From: Streptomyces koelreuteriae
GTDB lineage: Bacteria; Actinomycetota; Actinomycetes; Streptomycetales; Streptomycetaceae
Length of the DNA: 64,000 bases
NCBI RefSeq assembly: GCF_018604545.1
Contig: NZ_CP075896.1
Span: forward strand, 2,294,001-2,358,000
Reading direction: 5' to 3'
A program made the position numbers and the translations under genes. This document shows positions 1 through 8,540 of the stretch, in pieces. Under the pieces are notes generated by a model, which worked only from the letters and a program-made list of their open reading frames with translations, did no database searches and had not been told where the DNA came from. The number at the start of each line of letters is the position of its first letter. The stretch's first letter is position 1.

Positions 1-248
1 AGGCCGTCGGTGTCACCGGCGACGAGGTTGTCGGCGCGGGAGACGAAGGCCAGACGGCGGCCGTCGGCGCTGAGGCTCGGTCCGCCCGAGGGCGCGTCGC
101 CGTCGCTGCCGTCCGGGGCGACGCTCGCCTTCTCGGTGCGCGGCACCGGCGCCGGCGCGGCGGTCGCGGGCAGCGCGGCGGCGGTGCCGAGCGTGACGGC
201 CAGGGCCAGTCCGAGCGCGACGGACGTGGCCCTCCTGATGCTGGTCAT
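1..248 (-). CDS. Secreted TolB-like beta-propeller protein, N-terminal part only
   Basis: The gene runs off the left edge, so only the first 82 codons are visible. From the ATG at 248 the protein has two arginines, a hydrophobic core (SVALGLALAVTLGTAAALPA) and an Ala-rich cleavage region, a Sec-type signal peptide. After a short Pro/Ala stretch comes PSLSADGRRLAFVSRADNL followed by DTDG, the typical start of a WD40-like PD40/TolB propeller blade. It is therefore probably an exported propeller protein of unknown ligand. It lies downstream of the TetR gene on the same strand, but the 113-base gap between them suggests its own promoter. The function cannot be refined because most of the protein lies outside the window. 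Confidence 0.6.
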   Translation of the reverse strand, partial: MTSIRRATSVALGLALAVTLGTAAALPATAAPAPVPRTEKASVAPDGSDGDAPSGGPSLSADGRRLAFVSRADNLVAGDTDG

Positions 249-361
249 GTGCTGTTTTCCCCCTGTGTTCCCCCGGCCCCGCGCCGAGGGCTCCTCCAGA
301 GCCAACATCACCACCGGACAGGGGGTCAATCCGCCGAATTGAGTACAACGCGGGCGGGCGT

Positions 362-961
362 TCAGGTGTCCGCGAGGAGGCTGTCCTCAAGGAACTCCCG
401 TACGTGCTGGAGGACTTGTGACCGGTCGGTGCCGCGCAGGCCGATCGCCACATGGATGGCGAAGCCGTCCAGCAGCGACCGCAGGCGGGCGGCGAAGCGG
501 TCGGGGTCGACAGGGCGGAACTCGCCGCGTGAGACGCCCTCGGCGAGCAGGGCGACCAGGTCGCGGTGCCAGACGCCCTCGATGGCGGCCTGCCGGTCGC
601 GGGCGGCCTCGTCGGCGTTCTGCGAGCGGTTCCAGACCTCCAGCCACAGGGTCCAGTGCGGGTCGCGATGGCCGTCGGGGACGTACAGGTCGACGTAGGC
701 GTCTAGGCGTTCGCGGGCGGGGGCGGTCCGGGTCAGCAGCCGTCCGCGCTCGGCGCCCAGCCGGCCCTCGCTCCACTCCAGGGTGCGCAGCAGCAGTTCG
801 TCCTTGGAGCCGAAGTAGTAGAGCAAGTGCCCGCTGCTCATCCCGACCTCGCGGCCGAGCGCCGCCATGGTGAGCTTCTCCAGACCGCGCTCGGCGATCA
901 TCTCCATGGCGACGGCGAGCACGTCCTCGCGGGGCGGCGCCTGCCTGCGCCCACCGGCCAT
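362..961 (-). CDS. TetR-family regulator (BetI-like), last gene of the urease/agmatine operon
   Basis: 199 residues. The N-terminal helix-turn-helix is clear (residues about 10-55, MIAERGLEKLTMAALGREVG followed by SSGHLLYYFGSKDELL); the C-terminal half resembles the BetI-type ligand domain. The ATG at 961 is chosen because an upstream in-frame ATG would lie inside the agmatine deiminase gene. It begins 16 bases after that gene's stop, so it is almost certainly co-transcribed with ureAB-ureC-agmatine deiminase. It is the obvious candidate to bind the 7-5-7 palindrome in the ureAB/permease intergenic region. The effector is unknown; agmatine, a urea derivative or the permease substrate are guesses from context. 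Confidence 0.85.
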   Translation of the reverse strand: MAGGRRQAPPREDVLAVAMEMIAERGLEKLTMAALGREVGMSSGHLLYYFGSKDELLLRTLEWSEGRLGAERGRLLTRTAPARERLDAYVDLYVPDGHRDPHWTLWLEVWNRSQNADEAARDRQAAIEGVWHRDLVALLAEGVSRGEFRPVDPDRFAARLRSLLDGFAIHVAIGLRGTDRSQVLQHVREFLEDSLLADT

Positions 962-977
962 CTGCGGCTCCCGGGTT

Positions 978-2018
978 CTAGATCTTGGGCTGTTGCTGTG
1001 TGATGCAGTGGATGCCTCCACCACCAGCGAAGATCGTACGGGCGTCCACCAGGGTCACGGTCCGCTCGGGGAAGAGCCGGCGGAAGACACCGGCCGCGAG
1101 TTCGTCGCGAGGGTCGTCGAAGCCGCACAGCACCACGCCGCCGTTGCAGAGGTAGTGGTTGATGTAGGAGTAGTCGGCCCAGTGGCCGTCGGCCTCCAGG
1201 ACGGTCGGTGCGGGGACCTCCACCACCTCCAGGCGGCGGCCGCGCGCGTCCGTCTGGGCCTTCAGCAGGCCGATGACCTCCTTGGTCACCTCGTGGTCGG
1301 GGTGCGCCGGGTCCGGCTGGGAGTGCGCCACGACGACCCCCGGCCGAGCGAAGGCGGCGACGATGTCGACATGACCCAGGGTGCCGAATCCGTACGGCGG
1401 ATAGTCGCCGGTCAGTCCGCGCGGCAGCCAGATCGCCTTGCGGGTGCCGAGCTGGGCGTGGATCTCCTCCTCGACCTGCTCCCGCGTCCAGCCGGGGTTG
1501 CGCTCCGGGCCGAGCTGGACCGTCTCCGTCAGCAGGACGGTGCCCTCGCCGTCCACATGGATCGCCCCGCCCTCGTTGACGAGCCGCGAGGCGTACGTCC
1601 GTGCCCCGGCGAGGTCCGCGACATGCGCGGCCACCTTCTCGTCGCGCTCCCAGCGGGCCCACTCCTGGGCGCCCCAGCCGTTGAACGTCCAGTCGACGGC
1701 GGCCAGTGCACCCTTCCCGTCGGTCAGGAAGGTCGGGCCGATGTCGCGCATCCAGGCGTCGTCGAGGTCCCGCTCGACCGTGTCGATGCCCTCGCCCAGC
1801 AGGGTGCGCGCCTGGTCCGACTGCCCCGGCCCGCACACCACCGTCACCGGTTCGAAGCGGCGCACGGCCCGGGCGACCGCGGCCCAGGCGACACGGGCGG
1901 CGGCCAGCTCCCCCGGATCGTCGAAGGTGGGGTTCTCGCCGGGCCAGGCCATCCAGGTGCGCTCGTGCGGGGCCCACTCGGCGGGCATGCGGAAGCCGTC
2001 GGCGGCAGCCTTGTTCAT
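978..2018 (-). CDS. aguA: Agmatine deiminase (AguA/PAD family)
   Basis: 346 residues, the usual length for the peptidyl-arginine-deiminase-like agmatine deiminases, which convert agmatine to N-carbamoylputrescine and ammonia in the cytoplasm. Visible hallmarks are the N-terminal MPAEWAPHERTWMAWP, the DDAWMRDIGPTF block, the LVNEGGAIHVDGEGT block, GTLGHVDI with a conserved His, and the C-terminal GGGGIHCITQQQP carrying the nucleophilic Cys near residue 339. It lies 22 bases after ureC and 16 before tetR, so it belongs to one operon. No nitrilase-type N-carbamoylputrescine amidohydrolase (AguB) gene is visible nearby, which matters for the proposed role of the neighbouring urease-like enzyme. 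Confidence 0.9.
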   Translation of the reverse strand: MNKAAADGFRMPAEWAPHERTWMAWPGENPTFDDPGELAAARVAWAAVARAVRRFEPVTVVCGPGQSDQARTLLGEGIDTVERDLDDAWMRDIGPTFLTDGKGALAAVDWTFNGWGAQEWARWERDEKVAAHVADLAGARTYASRLVNEGGAIHVDGEGTVLLTETVQLGPERNPGWTREQVEEEIHAQLGTRKAIWLPRGLTGDYPPYGFGTLGHVDIVAAFARPGVVVAHSQPDPAHPDHEVTKEVIGLLKAQTDARGRRLEVVEVPAPTVLEADGHWADYSYINHYLCNGGVVLCGFDDPRDELAAGVFRRLFPERTVTLVDARTIFAGGGGIHCITQQQPKI

Positions 2019-2040
2019 CAGGGGTCCTTGTCCGGGGTGC

Positions 2041-3750
2041 TCAGAGGAAGTACAGGCGGTTGAGGGAGACCGAGTCGGCGGGATCCGAACGCAGGGGCTC
2101 GCCGTCGAGGGTGACCAGGCCGGTGCGCTGGTCGACGTCGACCGCTCCGGTACGGGAGTTGTGGCGCAGGTCGGCCGGGCCGATCCCGCGGGTGCCGCGC
2201 ACGGCGACCCTGCGGCGGCGGGTCGGCATCGTGTCGCTCCCCTGGTCCAGGGCGGCCTGCGCGACGAACACCACCGAGATGTCGGCCGGTGTCGCCCCGT
2301 GCGCGCCGAACTGCGGTCCCAGCACCAGGGGTTCGCAGGTGTCGGTCGCCGCGTTCGGGTCGCCGGTCACGCCGTACGCCGGGAAGCCGGACTTCAGCAC
2401 CAGCTGCGGCTTGGCGCCGAAGTACTCCGGGCGCCACAGCACGATGTCGGCGAGCTTGCCGGGCTCCAGCGACCCCACCTCGTGCGCGAGGCCGTGCGCG
2501 AGGGCCGGGTTGATGGTCAGCTTGGCCATGTAGCGCAGGACGCGTTCGTTGTCGTGGTCGTCCGGGGCGCCGAACTCGGACTTCATCTTCCCGGCCATGG
2601 CGAAGGTGCGGCGGACCGTCTCGCCCGCGCGTCCCATGCCCTGCGCGTCCGACGAGGTGATGCCGATCGCGCCCAGGTCGTGCAGGACGTCCTCGGCGCC
2701 CATGGTGCCGGCGCGGATGCGGTCGCGGGCCATGGCGGCGTCGCCGGGCAGGTCGGTCTTGAGGTCGTGGACGGAGACGATCATCCCGTAGTGCTCGGCG
2801 ACGGCGTCCCGGCCGAAGGGCAGGGTGGGGTTGGTGGAGGAGCCGATGACGTTCGGCACGCCCGCCATCTTCAGGACGTTGGGGACGTGTCCGCCGCCGC
2901 AGCCCTCGATGTGGAAGGCGTGGATGGTCCGCCCCTCCAGGACGCGCAGGGTGTCCTCGACGGACAGACACTCGTTCAACCCGTCGCTGTGCAGGGCCAC
3001 TTGGACATCGTGCTCCTCGGCGACGCGCAGGGCGGTGTCCAGGGCGCGGGTGTGGGCGCCCATGTCCTCGTGCACCTTGAAGCCGGAGGCGCCGCCCTCG
3101 GCGAGGGCCTCCACCAGTGGGGCCGGGTCGGACGACGAACCCCGGCCCAGAAAGCCGATGTTGACCGGCCAGGCGTCGAACGCGTTGAACGCGTGCCGCA
3201 GCGCCCAGGGCGAGTTGACGCCGACGCCCCACACCGGGCCGAACTCCTGCCCGATGATCGTGGTCACGCCGGAGGCGAGCGAGGCCTCCATGACACGCGG
3301 CGACAGCAGGTGCACGTGCGTGTCGACGGACCCGGCCGTGGCGATGAGGCCCTCACCGGAGACGATCGACGTACCGGTGCCGACGACGACGTCGACCCCG
3401 TCGAGGGTGTCGGGGTTCCCGGCCCGCCCGATCGAGCAGATCCGGCCCTCCCTGATCCCGATGGAGACCTTCCGGATGCCCTGCACGGCGTCGATCACGA
3501 CGACATTGCTGACGACGACGTCACAGGTCTCCCGGACGGCGGCGGCCTTGAGATGCAGCCCGTCACGGGCGGTCTTGCCGAACCCGGCGAGGAATTCGTC
3601 CCCGTAGCGCTGGGAGTCGGACTCGACCCTGATGGTCAGGCCGGAGTCCCCCAACCGGATGCGGTCACCCGCCCGGGGACCATGAGCGGCGGCGTACTCG
3701 TACGGGGTGAGGCGGCGGGCCTCGGCGGGGTGCCCTCCTGGGCGGCTCAT
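2041..3750 (-). CDS. ureC: Urease alpha subunit-like amidohydrolase with divergent flap
   Basis: 569 residues, normal UreC length. Urease splits urea to ammonia and carbamate at a di-nickel centre. All expected metal-site residues are present: His145/His147 (DTHVH), Lys225 in GFKVHED as the carbamylated lysine, His227, His254 (ALHSD), His280 (FHIEG) and Asp368 (SSDAQ). With a constant offset of 8 to Klebsiella UreC through this part, the catalytic His is kept (His328), but the flap Cys is Val327 and the next His is Asp329; the segment reads IVSVHDLKTDLP where canonical ureases have MVCHHLDPDIP. Several other active-site loops also differ (HSDGLNECLSVEDT, EGCGGGHVPN). The ATG overlaps the ureAB stop as ATGA. 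No ureD/E/F/G is in the window, so nickel loading would need accessory proteins encoded elsewhere. A substrate other than free urea is possible. Confidence 0.88.
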   Translation of the reverse strand: MSRPGGHPAEARRLTPYEYAAAHGPRAGDRIRLGDSGLTIRVESDSQRYGDEFLAGFGKTARDGLHLKAAAVRETCDVVVSNVVVIDAVQGIRKVSIGIREGRICSIGRAGNPDTLDGVDVVVGTGTSIVSGEGLIATAGSVDTHVHLLSPRVMEASLASGVTTIIGQEFGPVWGVGVNSPWALRHAFNAFDAWPVNIGFLGRGSSSDPAPLVEALAEGGASGFKVHEDMGAHTRALDTALRVAEEHDVQVALHSDGLNECLSVEDTLRVLEGRTIHAFHIEGCGGGHVPNVLKMAGVPNVIGSSTNPTLPFGRDAVAEHYGMIVSVHDLKTDLPGDAAMARDRIRAGTMGAEDVLHDLGAIGITSSDAQGMGRAGETVRRTFAMAGKMKSEFGAPDDHDNERVLRYMAKLTINPALAHGLAHEVGSLEPGKLADIVLWRPEYFGAKPQLVLKSGFPAYGVTGDPNAATDTCEPLVLGPQFGAHGATPADISVVFVAQAALDQGSDTMPTRRRRVAVRGTRGIGPADLRHNSRTGAVDVDQRTGLVTLDGEPLRSDPADSVSLNRLYFL

Positions 3751-4517
3751 CGCTCGACCTCCTGATCAGCGGTGTCCGATATGCCATCGGGCGGGTTCGG
3801 TACGCCGTCGTCGGGCGGGCCCGGTACGCCACCGGGCAGATCCGGCACGCCCAGGTAGCCGCAAGCGGCGGCACGGCGCAGGGCCTCCTCTCGGGCGCCC
3901 GGCGCATCCAGCGGCCCGTCCACCAGGCCGGCGAACCCGATCGCGATCCGGTCGCCGCCCATGGGCACCAGCCCGACCTCGACGCTCTCCCCCGGCCCGA
4001 ACCGCACGGTGGACCCGGCGGGCACGGCGAGTCGCATGCCGTAGGCCCGCCCGCGGTCGAAGTCGAGGCGCGGGTTCGCCTCGAAGAAGTGGAAGTGGGA
4101 GGTGACGGAGACCGGCACCGTCGCGGTATTGGTGACCGTCAGCCGCGCGGCCGGCTCGGGCTCGGCGTACTCGGGTCCTGGCAGCAGCGCGCCCGGCGCG
4201 GCCGGCCCCGATCCGCCGCCGATGGGGTCGGAGACGACCGCGAGCCGCGAACCGTCGTCGAAGACCGCCTCGACATGCACCTCGGTGACGACGTCGGCGA
4301 CACCGGGCAGCACATCGCCGGGCCCGAGCACGGACCGTGCGGCCTCGACGGCCTCCGCGAGCCGCTTGCCGTCCCGGGCGGCCTCGCACACCGTGTCGGC
4401 GATGAGCGCGGTCGCCTCGGGGACGTTGAGCCTCAGCCCCCTGGCCCTTCGGGCGCGGGCGAGTTCGGCGGCGCCGAAGAGCAGCAGCCGGTCGCGTTCG
4501 GTCGGGGTCAGCCGCAT
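3747..4517 (-). CDS. ureAB: Fused urease gamma-beta subunit
   Basis: 256 residues. Residues 1 to about 100 match UreA (LTPTERDRLLLFGAAELARA, LNVPEATALI, ARDGKRLAEA, VEAVFDDGSRL); residues about 105-215 match UreB (LTVTNTATVPVSVTSHFHFFE, LDFDRGRAYGMRLAVPAG, IAIGFAGLVDG). Gamma-beta fusions are known in several bacteria. The last 40 residues form an unusual Pro/Gly/Asp-rich tail absent from typical UreB. A strong ribosome site (GGAGGGAG, 4 bases before the ATG) supports the start, and the stop overlaps ureC, implying a 1:1 complex. The conserved operator palindrome lies about 14 bases upstream of the start codon, so repression of the whole operon there is plausible. Confidence 0.88.
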   Translation of the reverse strand: MRLTPTERDRLLLFGAAELARARRARGLRLNVPEATALIADTVCEAARDGKRLAEAVEAARSVLGPGDVLPGVADVVTEVHVEAVFDDGSRLAVVSDPIGGGSGPAAPGALLPGPEYAEPEPAARLTVTNTATVPVSVTSHFHFFEANPRLDFDRGRAYGMRLAVPAGSTVRFGPGESVEVGLVPMGGDRIAIGFAGLVDGPLDAPGAREEALRRAAACGYLGVPDLPGGVPGPPDDGVPNPPDGISDTADQEVER

Positions 4518-4530
4518 GTCACTCCCTCCA

Positions 4531-4549
4531 TTTAGAGCATCACTCTAAA
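4531..4549. promoter_or_regulatory. Perfect palindrome, candidate TetR operator
   Basis: TTTAGAG-CATCA-CTCTAAA, seven-base arms with a five-base spacer, lies between the divergent ureAB operon and the permease gene, just upstream of the ureAB ribosome site. The AT-rich arms stand out from the GC-rich background. Its size and position fit a TetR-family operator; the TetR at 362-961 is the candidate ligand. Confidence 0.6.
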
Positions 4550-4600
4550 CATGAAATCCCCCTGTCCGAAAGGTTGACGGTGAGGCGATGCACACATCAC

Positions 4601-4619
4601 ATTGAACGTCGCTCTAACC
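4601..4619. promoter_or_regulatory. Second, imperfect operator-like half-site
   Basis: CGTCGCTCTAACC (4607-4619) repeats CATCACTCTAAAC (4538-4550) at 10 of 13 positions, but its left arm is degenerate. It sits just before the permease ribosome site (AGGGAG) and start, so one regulator could control both divergent transcripts. A TTGACG hexamer at 4574-4579 may be the permease -35 box. Confidence 0.4.
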
Positions 4620-4632
4620 AAGGGAGACCAGC

Positions 4633-6084
4633 ATGCCGATCGAACAGCGCGGAGTCGACACCATCCCCGAGGAGGAGCGCACCAGCGGGCCACGCGACCT
4701 CGTCTCGATCCTGCTCGGCTCCAACCTCTGCCTGGGCGTGATCGTCTTCGGCTGGCTGCCGCCGTCCTTCGGCCTGGACTGGTGGGGCTCGGTCAGCGCG
4801 GTGCTCGCGGGCACGGTGGCGGGCGTGGTGTTCACGGCTCCGCTGGCGCTGGTCTCACTGCGCACGGGCACCAACCTGTCGACCTCCTCCGGCGCCCAGT
4901 TCGGCGTGCGCGGCCGGCTGGTCGGCTCGGTGGTCGGGCTGCTGCTGGCCCTCGGCTACACCGCGCTGACCGTGTGGATCGGCGGGGACGTGATGGTGGG
5001 CGCGCTGGGCCGGCTGGCCGGGCTGCCGCAGGGCGGGGTGTCGTACGGCATCGTCTACGGGCTGCTCGCCGCGGGCACCGTCGCGGGCGCGGTGTACGGC
5101 TACCGGGTGCTGCTCGCGATGTCCCGGGTGCTGGCGTTCGGTATGACGGCCCTGCTCGTGCTCGGCGTGGCGGCCTACGCCCCCGGCTTCACCACCGCCG
5201 CGCTGCCGGAGGCCGGTGGCTATCTGCTGGACGGCTTCTGGCCGACCTGGCTGCTCGCGGCCGTGGCGGCCGGACTGTCCGGGCCGATCGCGTTCATCAC
5301 GCTGCTCGGCGACTACACCCGCTACATCTCCCCGACCCGCCACTCCTCACGCCGGGTGCTGCACGCGACCTGGCTCGGGCTGACGCTGGGCCTGCTGGTG
5401 CCGCAACTCTTCGGCACCTTCACGGCGTACGCGGCCGGAGCCGCTCTCGACTACGCGGGCCCGCTGGTCGCCGCCGCCCCGGCCTGGTACCTCGTCCCGC
5501 TGCTCCTCGCGGCCTCCGCCGGGTCGGTCGGCAACGCGGGCCTGATGCTGTACTCGATGGGCCTCGACCTGGACGCGATCCTGCCGCGCGCCTCCCGCGC
5601 CACGGCCACGTACACGGTCGCCGTCGTGGCCACGGCCTGCGTCTTCGCCGGGCACTACCACTCGACCGCGCAGAACGCGATGACGTCCTTCGTGCTGCTG
5701 CTGACCGCGATCGGCACGCCCTGGGCGGTCATCACCCTCATCGGCTTCGCCCGCTGCGGCGGGGCGTACGACGCGGAGGCCCTCCAGGTATTCAACCGCC
5801 GGGCGCGGGGCGGCGCCTACTGGTACCGCGCGGGCTGGAACGTCCCGGCGACACTCTCCTGGGCCGCGGGAGCGGGCGTGGGCGTCCTGGCGGTGTCCTT
5901 GCCGTCGTACGAGGGGCCACTGCTGTCGCTGACCGGCGGGGTGGACTGCAGTTTTCTGCTGTCGGGGCTGGTGGGCGGGGTGGCTTATGTGCTCTCGGCC
6001 CCGGGCTCGGTTTCGGTGGAGCGCGGGGCCGATGAGGCAAGTCGGGCTTCCAGCCCAACCGCTTCGGGCGGCGGGTGGGCATAG
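4633..6084 (+). CDS. NCS1-family purine/cytosine-type permease
   Basis: 483 residues with about 12 hydrophobic membrane segments. The N-terminus (RGVDTIPEEERTSGPRDL) and the following NLCLGVIVFG/GTVAGVVFTAPLA helices are typical of the CodB-like branch of NCS1 transporters (PF02133), proton or sodium symporters for purines, pyrimidines, allantoin and hydantoins in the cytoplasmic membrane. The GDYTRYISP motif after about residue 230 is conserved in the family. AGGGAG lies 6 bases before the ATG. It is divergent from the urease-like operon and shares its operator region, so it probably imports a nitrogenous substrate for that pathway. The exact substrate cannot be read from the sequence. The Ser/Ala-rich C-terminal tail is probably cytoplasmic and disordered. 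Confidence 0.85.
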   Translation: MPIEQRGVDTIPEEERTSGPRDLVSILLGSNLCLGVIVFGWLPPSFGLDWWGSVSAVLAGTVAGVVFTAPLALVSLRTGTNLSTSSGAQFGVRGRLVGSVVGLLLALGYTALTVWIGGDVMVGALGRLAGLPQGGVSYGIVYGLLAAGTVAGAVYGYRVLLAMSRVLAFGMTALLVLGVAAYAPGFTTAALPEAGGYLLDGFWPTWLLAAVAAGLSGPIAFITLLGDYTRYISPTRHSSRRVLHATWLGLTLGLLVPQLFGTFTAYAAGAALDYAGPLVAAAPAWYLVPLLLAASAGSVGNAGLMLYSMGLDLDAILPRASRATATYTVAVVATACVFAGHYHSTAQNAMTSFVLLLTAIGTPWAVITLIGFARCGGAYDAEALQVFNRRARGGAYWYRAGWNVPATLSWAAGAGVGVLAVSLPSYEGPLLSLTGGVDCSFLLSGLVGGVAYVLSAPGSVSVERGADEASRASSPTASGGGWA

Positions 6085-6093
6085 GCCGGGGGT

Positions 6094-6112
6094 CCGGGGG
6101 CGGAGCCCCCGG
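6094..6112. terminator. Hairpin terminator between convergent permease and ilvE
   Basis: CCGGGGGC-GGA-GCCCCCGG, a perfect eight-base stem with a three-base loop, lies in the 41-base gap between convergent genes. It can serve both strands; there is no T-run, as usual for Streptomyces. Confidence 0.6.
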
Positions 6113-6125
6113 GGGCCAGGGCCAC

Positions 6126-7214
6126 TCAGCCCAGCGGGTGCATCCAACCGTGCGCGTCAGGAGCCGTACCCCGCTGAATGTCCAGCAGAGCCTGGCGGAG
6201 CCGGAGCGTGACCTCGCCCGGCTCTCCCCCGCTCTGCTTCCACTCCGCCCCGGCCCTCTTCACCGTACCGACCGGAGTGATCACAGCCGCCGTACCGCAG
6301 GCGAACACCTCGGTCAGCGCCCCGCTCTCCGAGTCCCGCTGCCACTGGTCGACCGAAACCCGGCCCTCCTCGGCCTTGTACCCGAGGTCACGGGCGACGG
6401 CGAGCAGGGAGTCCCGCGTGACGCCCTCCAGGATCGACCCGGTCAACGAGGGCGTGACGATCCTGTCCCCGTACACGAAGTACAGGTTCATCCCGCCCAG
6501 CTCCTCGACCCAGGTGTGCTCGACGGCGTCGAGGTAGCAGACCTGGTCGCAGCCCTTCGTCGCGGCCTCGGCCTGCGCGAGCAGGGACGCGGCATAGTTG
6601 CCGCCCGTCTTCGCGTCGCCCATGCCGCCGGGCACGGCACGCACCCGGTCCTCGGAGACCCAGATGGAGACCGGCTTCACGCCGCCGGGGAAGTACGCCC
6701 CGGCCGGGGAGGCGATGACCAGGAACAGGTACTCGTTGGCCGGCTTCACGCCCAGCCCGACCTCGGTCGCGATCATGAACGGACGGAGGTACAGGGACTC
6801 CTCGCCACCGTGCGCCGGAACCCACGCCTTGTCCTGCTTCACCAGCGCGTCGCACGCCTCGATGAACGTCTCGACCGGCAGCTCGGGCATGGCGAGCCGG
6901 CGCGCGGACCGCTGGAAACGCTCGGCGTTCTTCTCGGGCCGGAACGTGGCGACCGAGCCGTCGGGGCGCCGGTAGGCCTTCAGCCCCTCGAAGATCTCCT
7001 GGGCGTAGTGCAGGACCGTGGTGGCGGGGTCGAGGGAGATCGGCGCGTACGGCACGAGCTGTCCGTCGTGCCAGCCGCGGCCTTCCGTCCACTTGATCGT
7101 CACCATGTGGTCGGTGAAGTGGCGGCCGAACCCGGGGTTGGCCAGGATCGCCTCGCGCTCTGCGTCGGAGAGCGGGTTGGCGGAGGGCTTGAGCTCGATC
7201 GTGGGCGTCGTCAT
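6126..7214 (-). CDS. ilvE: Branched-chain amino-acid aminotransferase
   Basis: 362 residues, the length of the actinobacterial class IV IlvE. It transfers the amino group from glutamate to the 2-oxo acids of valine, leucine and isoleucine using PLP. Family blocks visible include [20 protein letters not shown] near the N-terminus, [30 protein letters not shown], the substrate/PLP region SVWVSED-like ([16 protein letters not shown]), [12 protein letters not shown] around the PLP lysine, and the C-terminal [15 protein letters not shown]. It is monocistronic, separated from leuB by 244 bases containing the leuB terminator. Grouping with leuB and the distant ilvBNC locus makes the region a branched-chain amino-acid island. 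Confidence 0.93.
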   Translation of the reverse strand: MTTPTIELKPSANPLSDAEREAILANPGFGRHFTDHMVTIKWTEGRGWHDGQLVPYAPISLDPATTVLHYAQEIFEGLKAYRRPDGSVATFRPEKNAERFQRSARRLAMPELPVETFIEACDALVKQDKAWVPAHGGEESLYLRPFMIATEVGLGVKPANEYLFLVIASPAGAYFPGGVKPVSIWVSEDRVRAVPGGMGDAKTGGNYAASLLAQAEAATKGCDQVCYLDAVEHTWVEELGGMNLYFVYGDRIVTPSLTGSILEGVTRDSLLAVARDLGYKAEEGRVSVDQWQRDSESGALTEVFACGTAAVITPVGTVKRAGAEWKQSGGEPGEVTLRLRQALLDIQRGTAPDAHGWMHPLG

Positions 7215-7404
7215 GGGTTGATGTCCTTCACCGGTTGTAGTGACGGGCCGCGCTCGGTACTGCTCTGAATGTGACCAGTGCTAGGACGTCCGAGCATTCC
7301 CTCATTCCGCGGCCTCGCGTTCGATTATCGCCCGTGGGCGGCGGAGGAAGGAACGGGGTGAATGCGACCCGGTGGTCGATGGTGGCACCCGGCGGGGAAC
7401 ATGC

Positions 7405-7440
7405 GAAAGCCGCCGGGTGCGGATGCGACCCGGCGGCTTC
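7405..7440 (-). terminator. Terminator of leuB
   Basis: AAGCCGCCGGGT (7407-7418) pairs perfectly with ACCCGGCGGCTT (7428-7439) around a nine-base loop, starting about 20 bases after the leuB stop. It separates leuB from ilvE. Confidence 0.75.
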
Positions 7441-7458
7441 GTGAAAAGCAGCGGCGGG

Positions 7459-8502
7459 TCAGCCGGCTACTCGTACGGCGAGCGCATCGCCGATCTCCGT
7501 GGTGGAGCGGGCGGGCTTGCCCTTCCGCTCGGAGAGGTCGGCGGCGACCGCCTCGTCGATACGGTCGGCCTCGGCCTCGTGGCCGAGGTGGCGCAGGAGC
7601 AGGGCGACGGACAGCACCGTGGCGGTCGGGTCGGCCTTGCCCTGGCCTGCGATGTCCGGGGCCGAGCCGTGCACGGGCTCGAACATGGACGGGAAGTCTC
7701 CGGACGGGTTGATGTTGCCGGAGGCGGCCACGCCGATGCCGCCGGAGACGGCCGCGGCGAGGTCGGTGACGATGTCGCCGAAGAGGTTGTCCGTGACGAC
7801 GACGTCGAAGCGCTCGGGCTGCGTGACGAGGTAGATCGTCGCCGCGTCCACGTGCATGTACTCGGTGGTGACCTCGGGGAACTCCTCGGCCACCTTGTTG
7901 AAGATGTTCGTCCACAGGTGACCCGCGAAGGTCAGCACGTTGTTCTTGTGGATCAGCGCCAGCTTCTTGCGCGGACGGGCCTGGGCACGCGCGAAGGCGT
8001 CGCGGACCACGCGCTCGACACCGAAGGCCGTGTTCACGGAGACCTCGGTGGCGACCTCGTGCTCGGTGCCCTTGCGGATCGTGCCGCCGTTGCCGGTGTA
8101 CGGGCCCTCGGTGCCCTCGCGGACCACCACGAAGTCGATCTCCGGCTCGCCGGCCAGCGGGGTGGCGACACCCGGGAGCAGCTTCGACGGGCGCAGGTTG
8201 ACGTGGTGGTCGAAGGCGAAGCGGAGCTTGAGCAGGAAGCCGCGCTCCAGGATGCCGGACGGCACGCTCGGGTCTCCGATGGCGCCGAGGAGGATGGCGT
8301 CGTGCTTCTTGAGGGCGTCTAGGTCGGCGTCGGTGAGGGTCTCACCGGTGGCGTGGTAGCGCCGCGCGCCGAAGTCGTACTCCTTGGTCTCCAGCTTCAC
8401 ATCCTGCGGAAGGACGGCGGAGAGGACCTTCAGCCCTTCGGTCACGACCTCCTGGCCGATTCCGTCACCGGGGATCACTGCGAGATTGATGCTGCGAGAC
8501 AT
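7459..8502 (-). CDS. leuB: 3-isopropylmalate dehydrogenase
   Basis: 347 residues. LeuB oxidises and decarboxylates 3-isopropylmalate to the leucine precursor 2-oxoisocaproate with NAD. The protein begins with the family signature [14 protein letters not shown], contains [28 protein letters not shown], the metal/substrate block [16 protein letters not shown] and the NAD-loop [20 protein letters not shown]. It is of the short actinobacterial type, which has no close resemblance to the longer enterobacterial LeuB. It stands alone between a terminator and a divergent phosphoesterase gene; a 7-5-7 palindrome lies about 40 bases upstream of its start. Confidence 0.95.
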   Translation of the reverse strand: MSRSINLAVIPGDGIGQEVVTEGLKVLSAVLPQDVKLETKEYDFGARRYHATGETLTDADLDALKKHDAILLGAIGDPSVPSGILERGFLLKLRFAFDHHVNLRPSKLLPGVATPLAGEPEIDFVVVREGTEGPYTGNGGTIRKGTEHEVATEVSVNTAFGVERVVRDAFARAQARPRKKLALIHKNNVLTFAGHLWTNIFNKVAEEFPEVTTEYMHVDAATIYLVTQPERFDVVVTDNLFGDIVTDLAAAVSGGIGVAASGNINPSGDFPSMFEPVHGSAPDIAGQGKADPTATVLSVALLLRHLGHEAEADRIDEAVAADLSERKGKPARSTTEIGDALAVRVAG

Positions 8503-8540
8503 GCGGGCACCCTACTCCTCGTCCCATGGGATGACACGCA

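Noticed and set aside
2700..3000. Loss of the catalytic flap His in the urease alpha subunit
   Set aside because: A first alignment suggested a missing His, but the constant offset of 8 between the flanking ligands places His328 at the catalytic position; only the Cys and the following His are changed.
1438..3765. Very long plus-strand frame (over 700 codons) opposite the urease and agmatine genes
   Set aside because: It is the antisense shadow of ureC and aguA in GC-rich DNA; its translation has no domain, is Gly/Val/Arg/Pro rich, and it lies against two clear enzymes.
7215..7330. A leader-peptide attenuator before ilvE
   Set aside because: A very short frame (MRECSDVL) is present, but there is neither a branched-chain codon run nor a following terminator hairpin.
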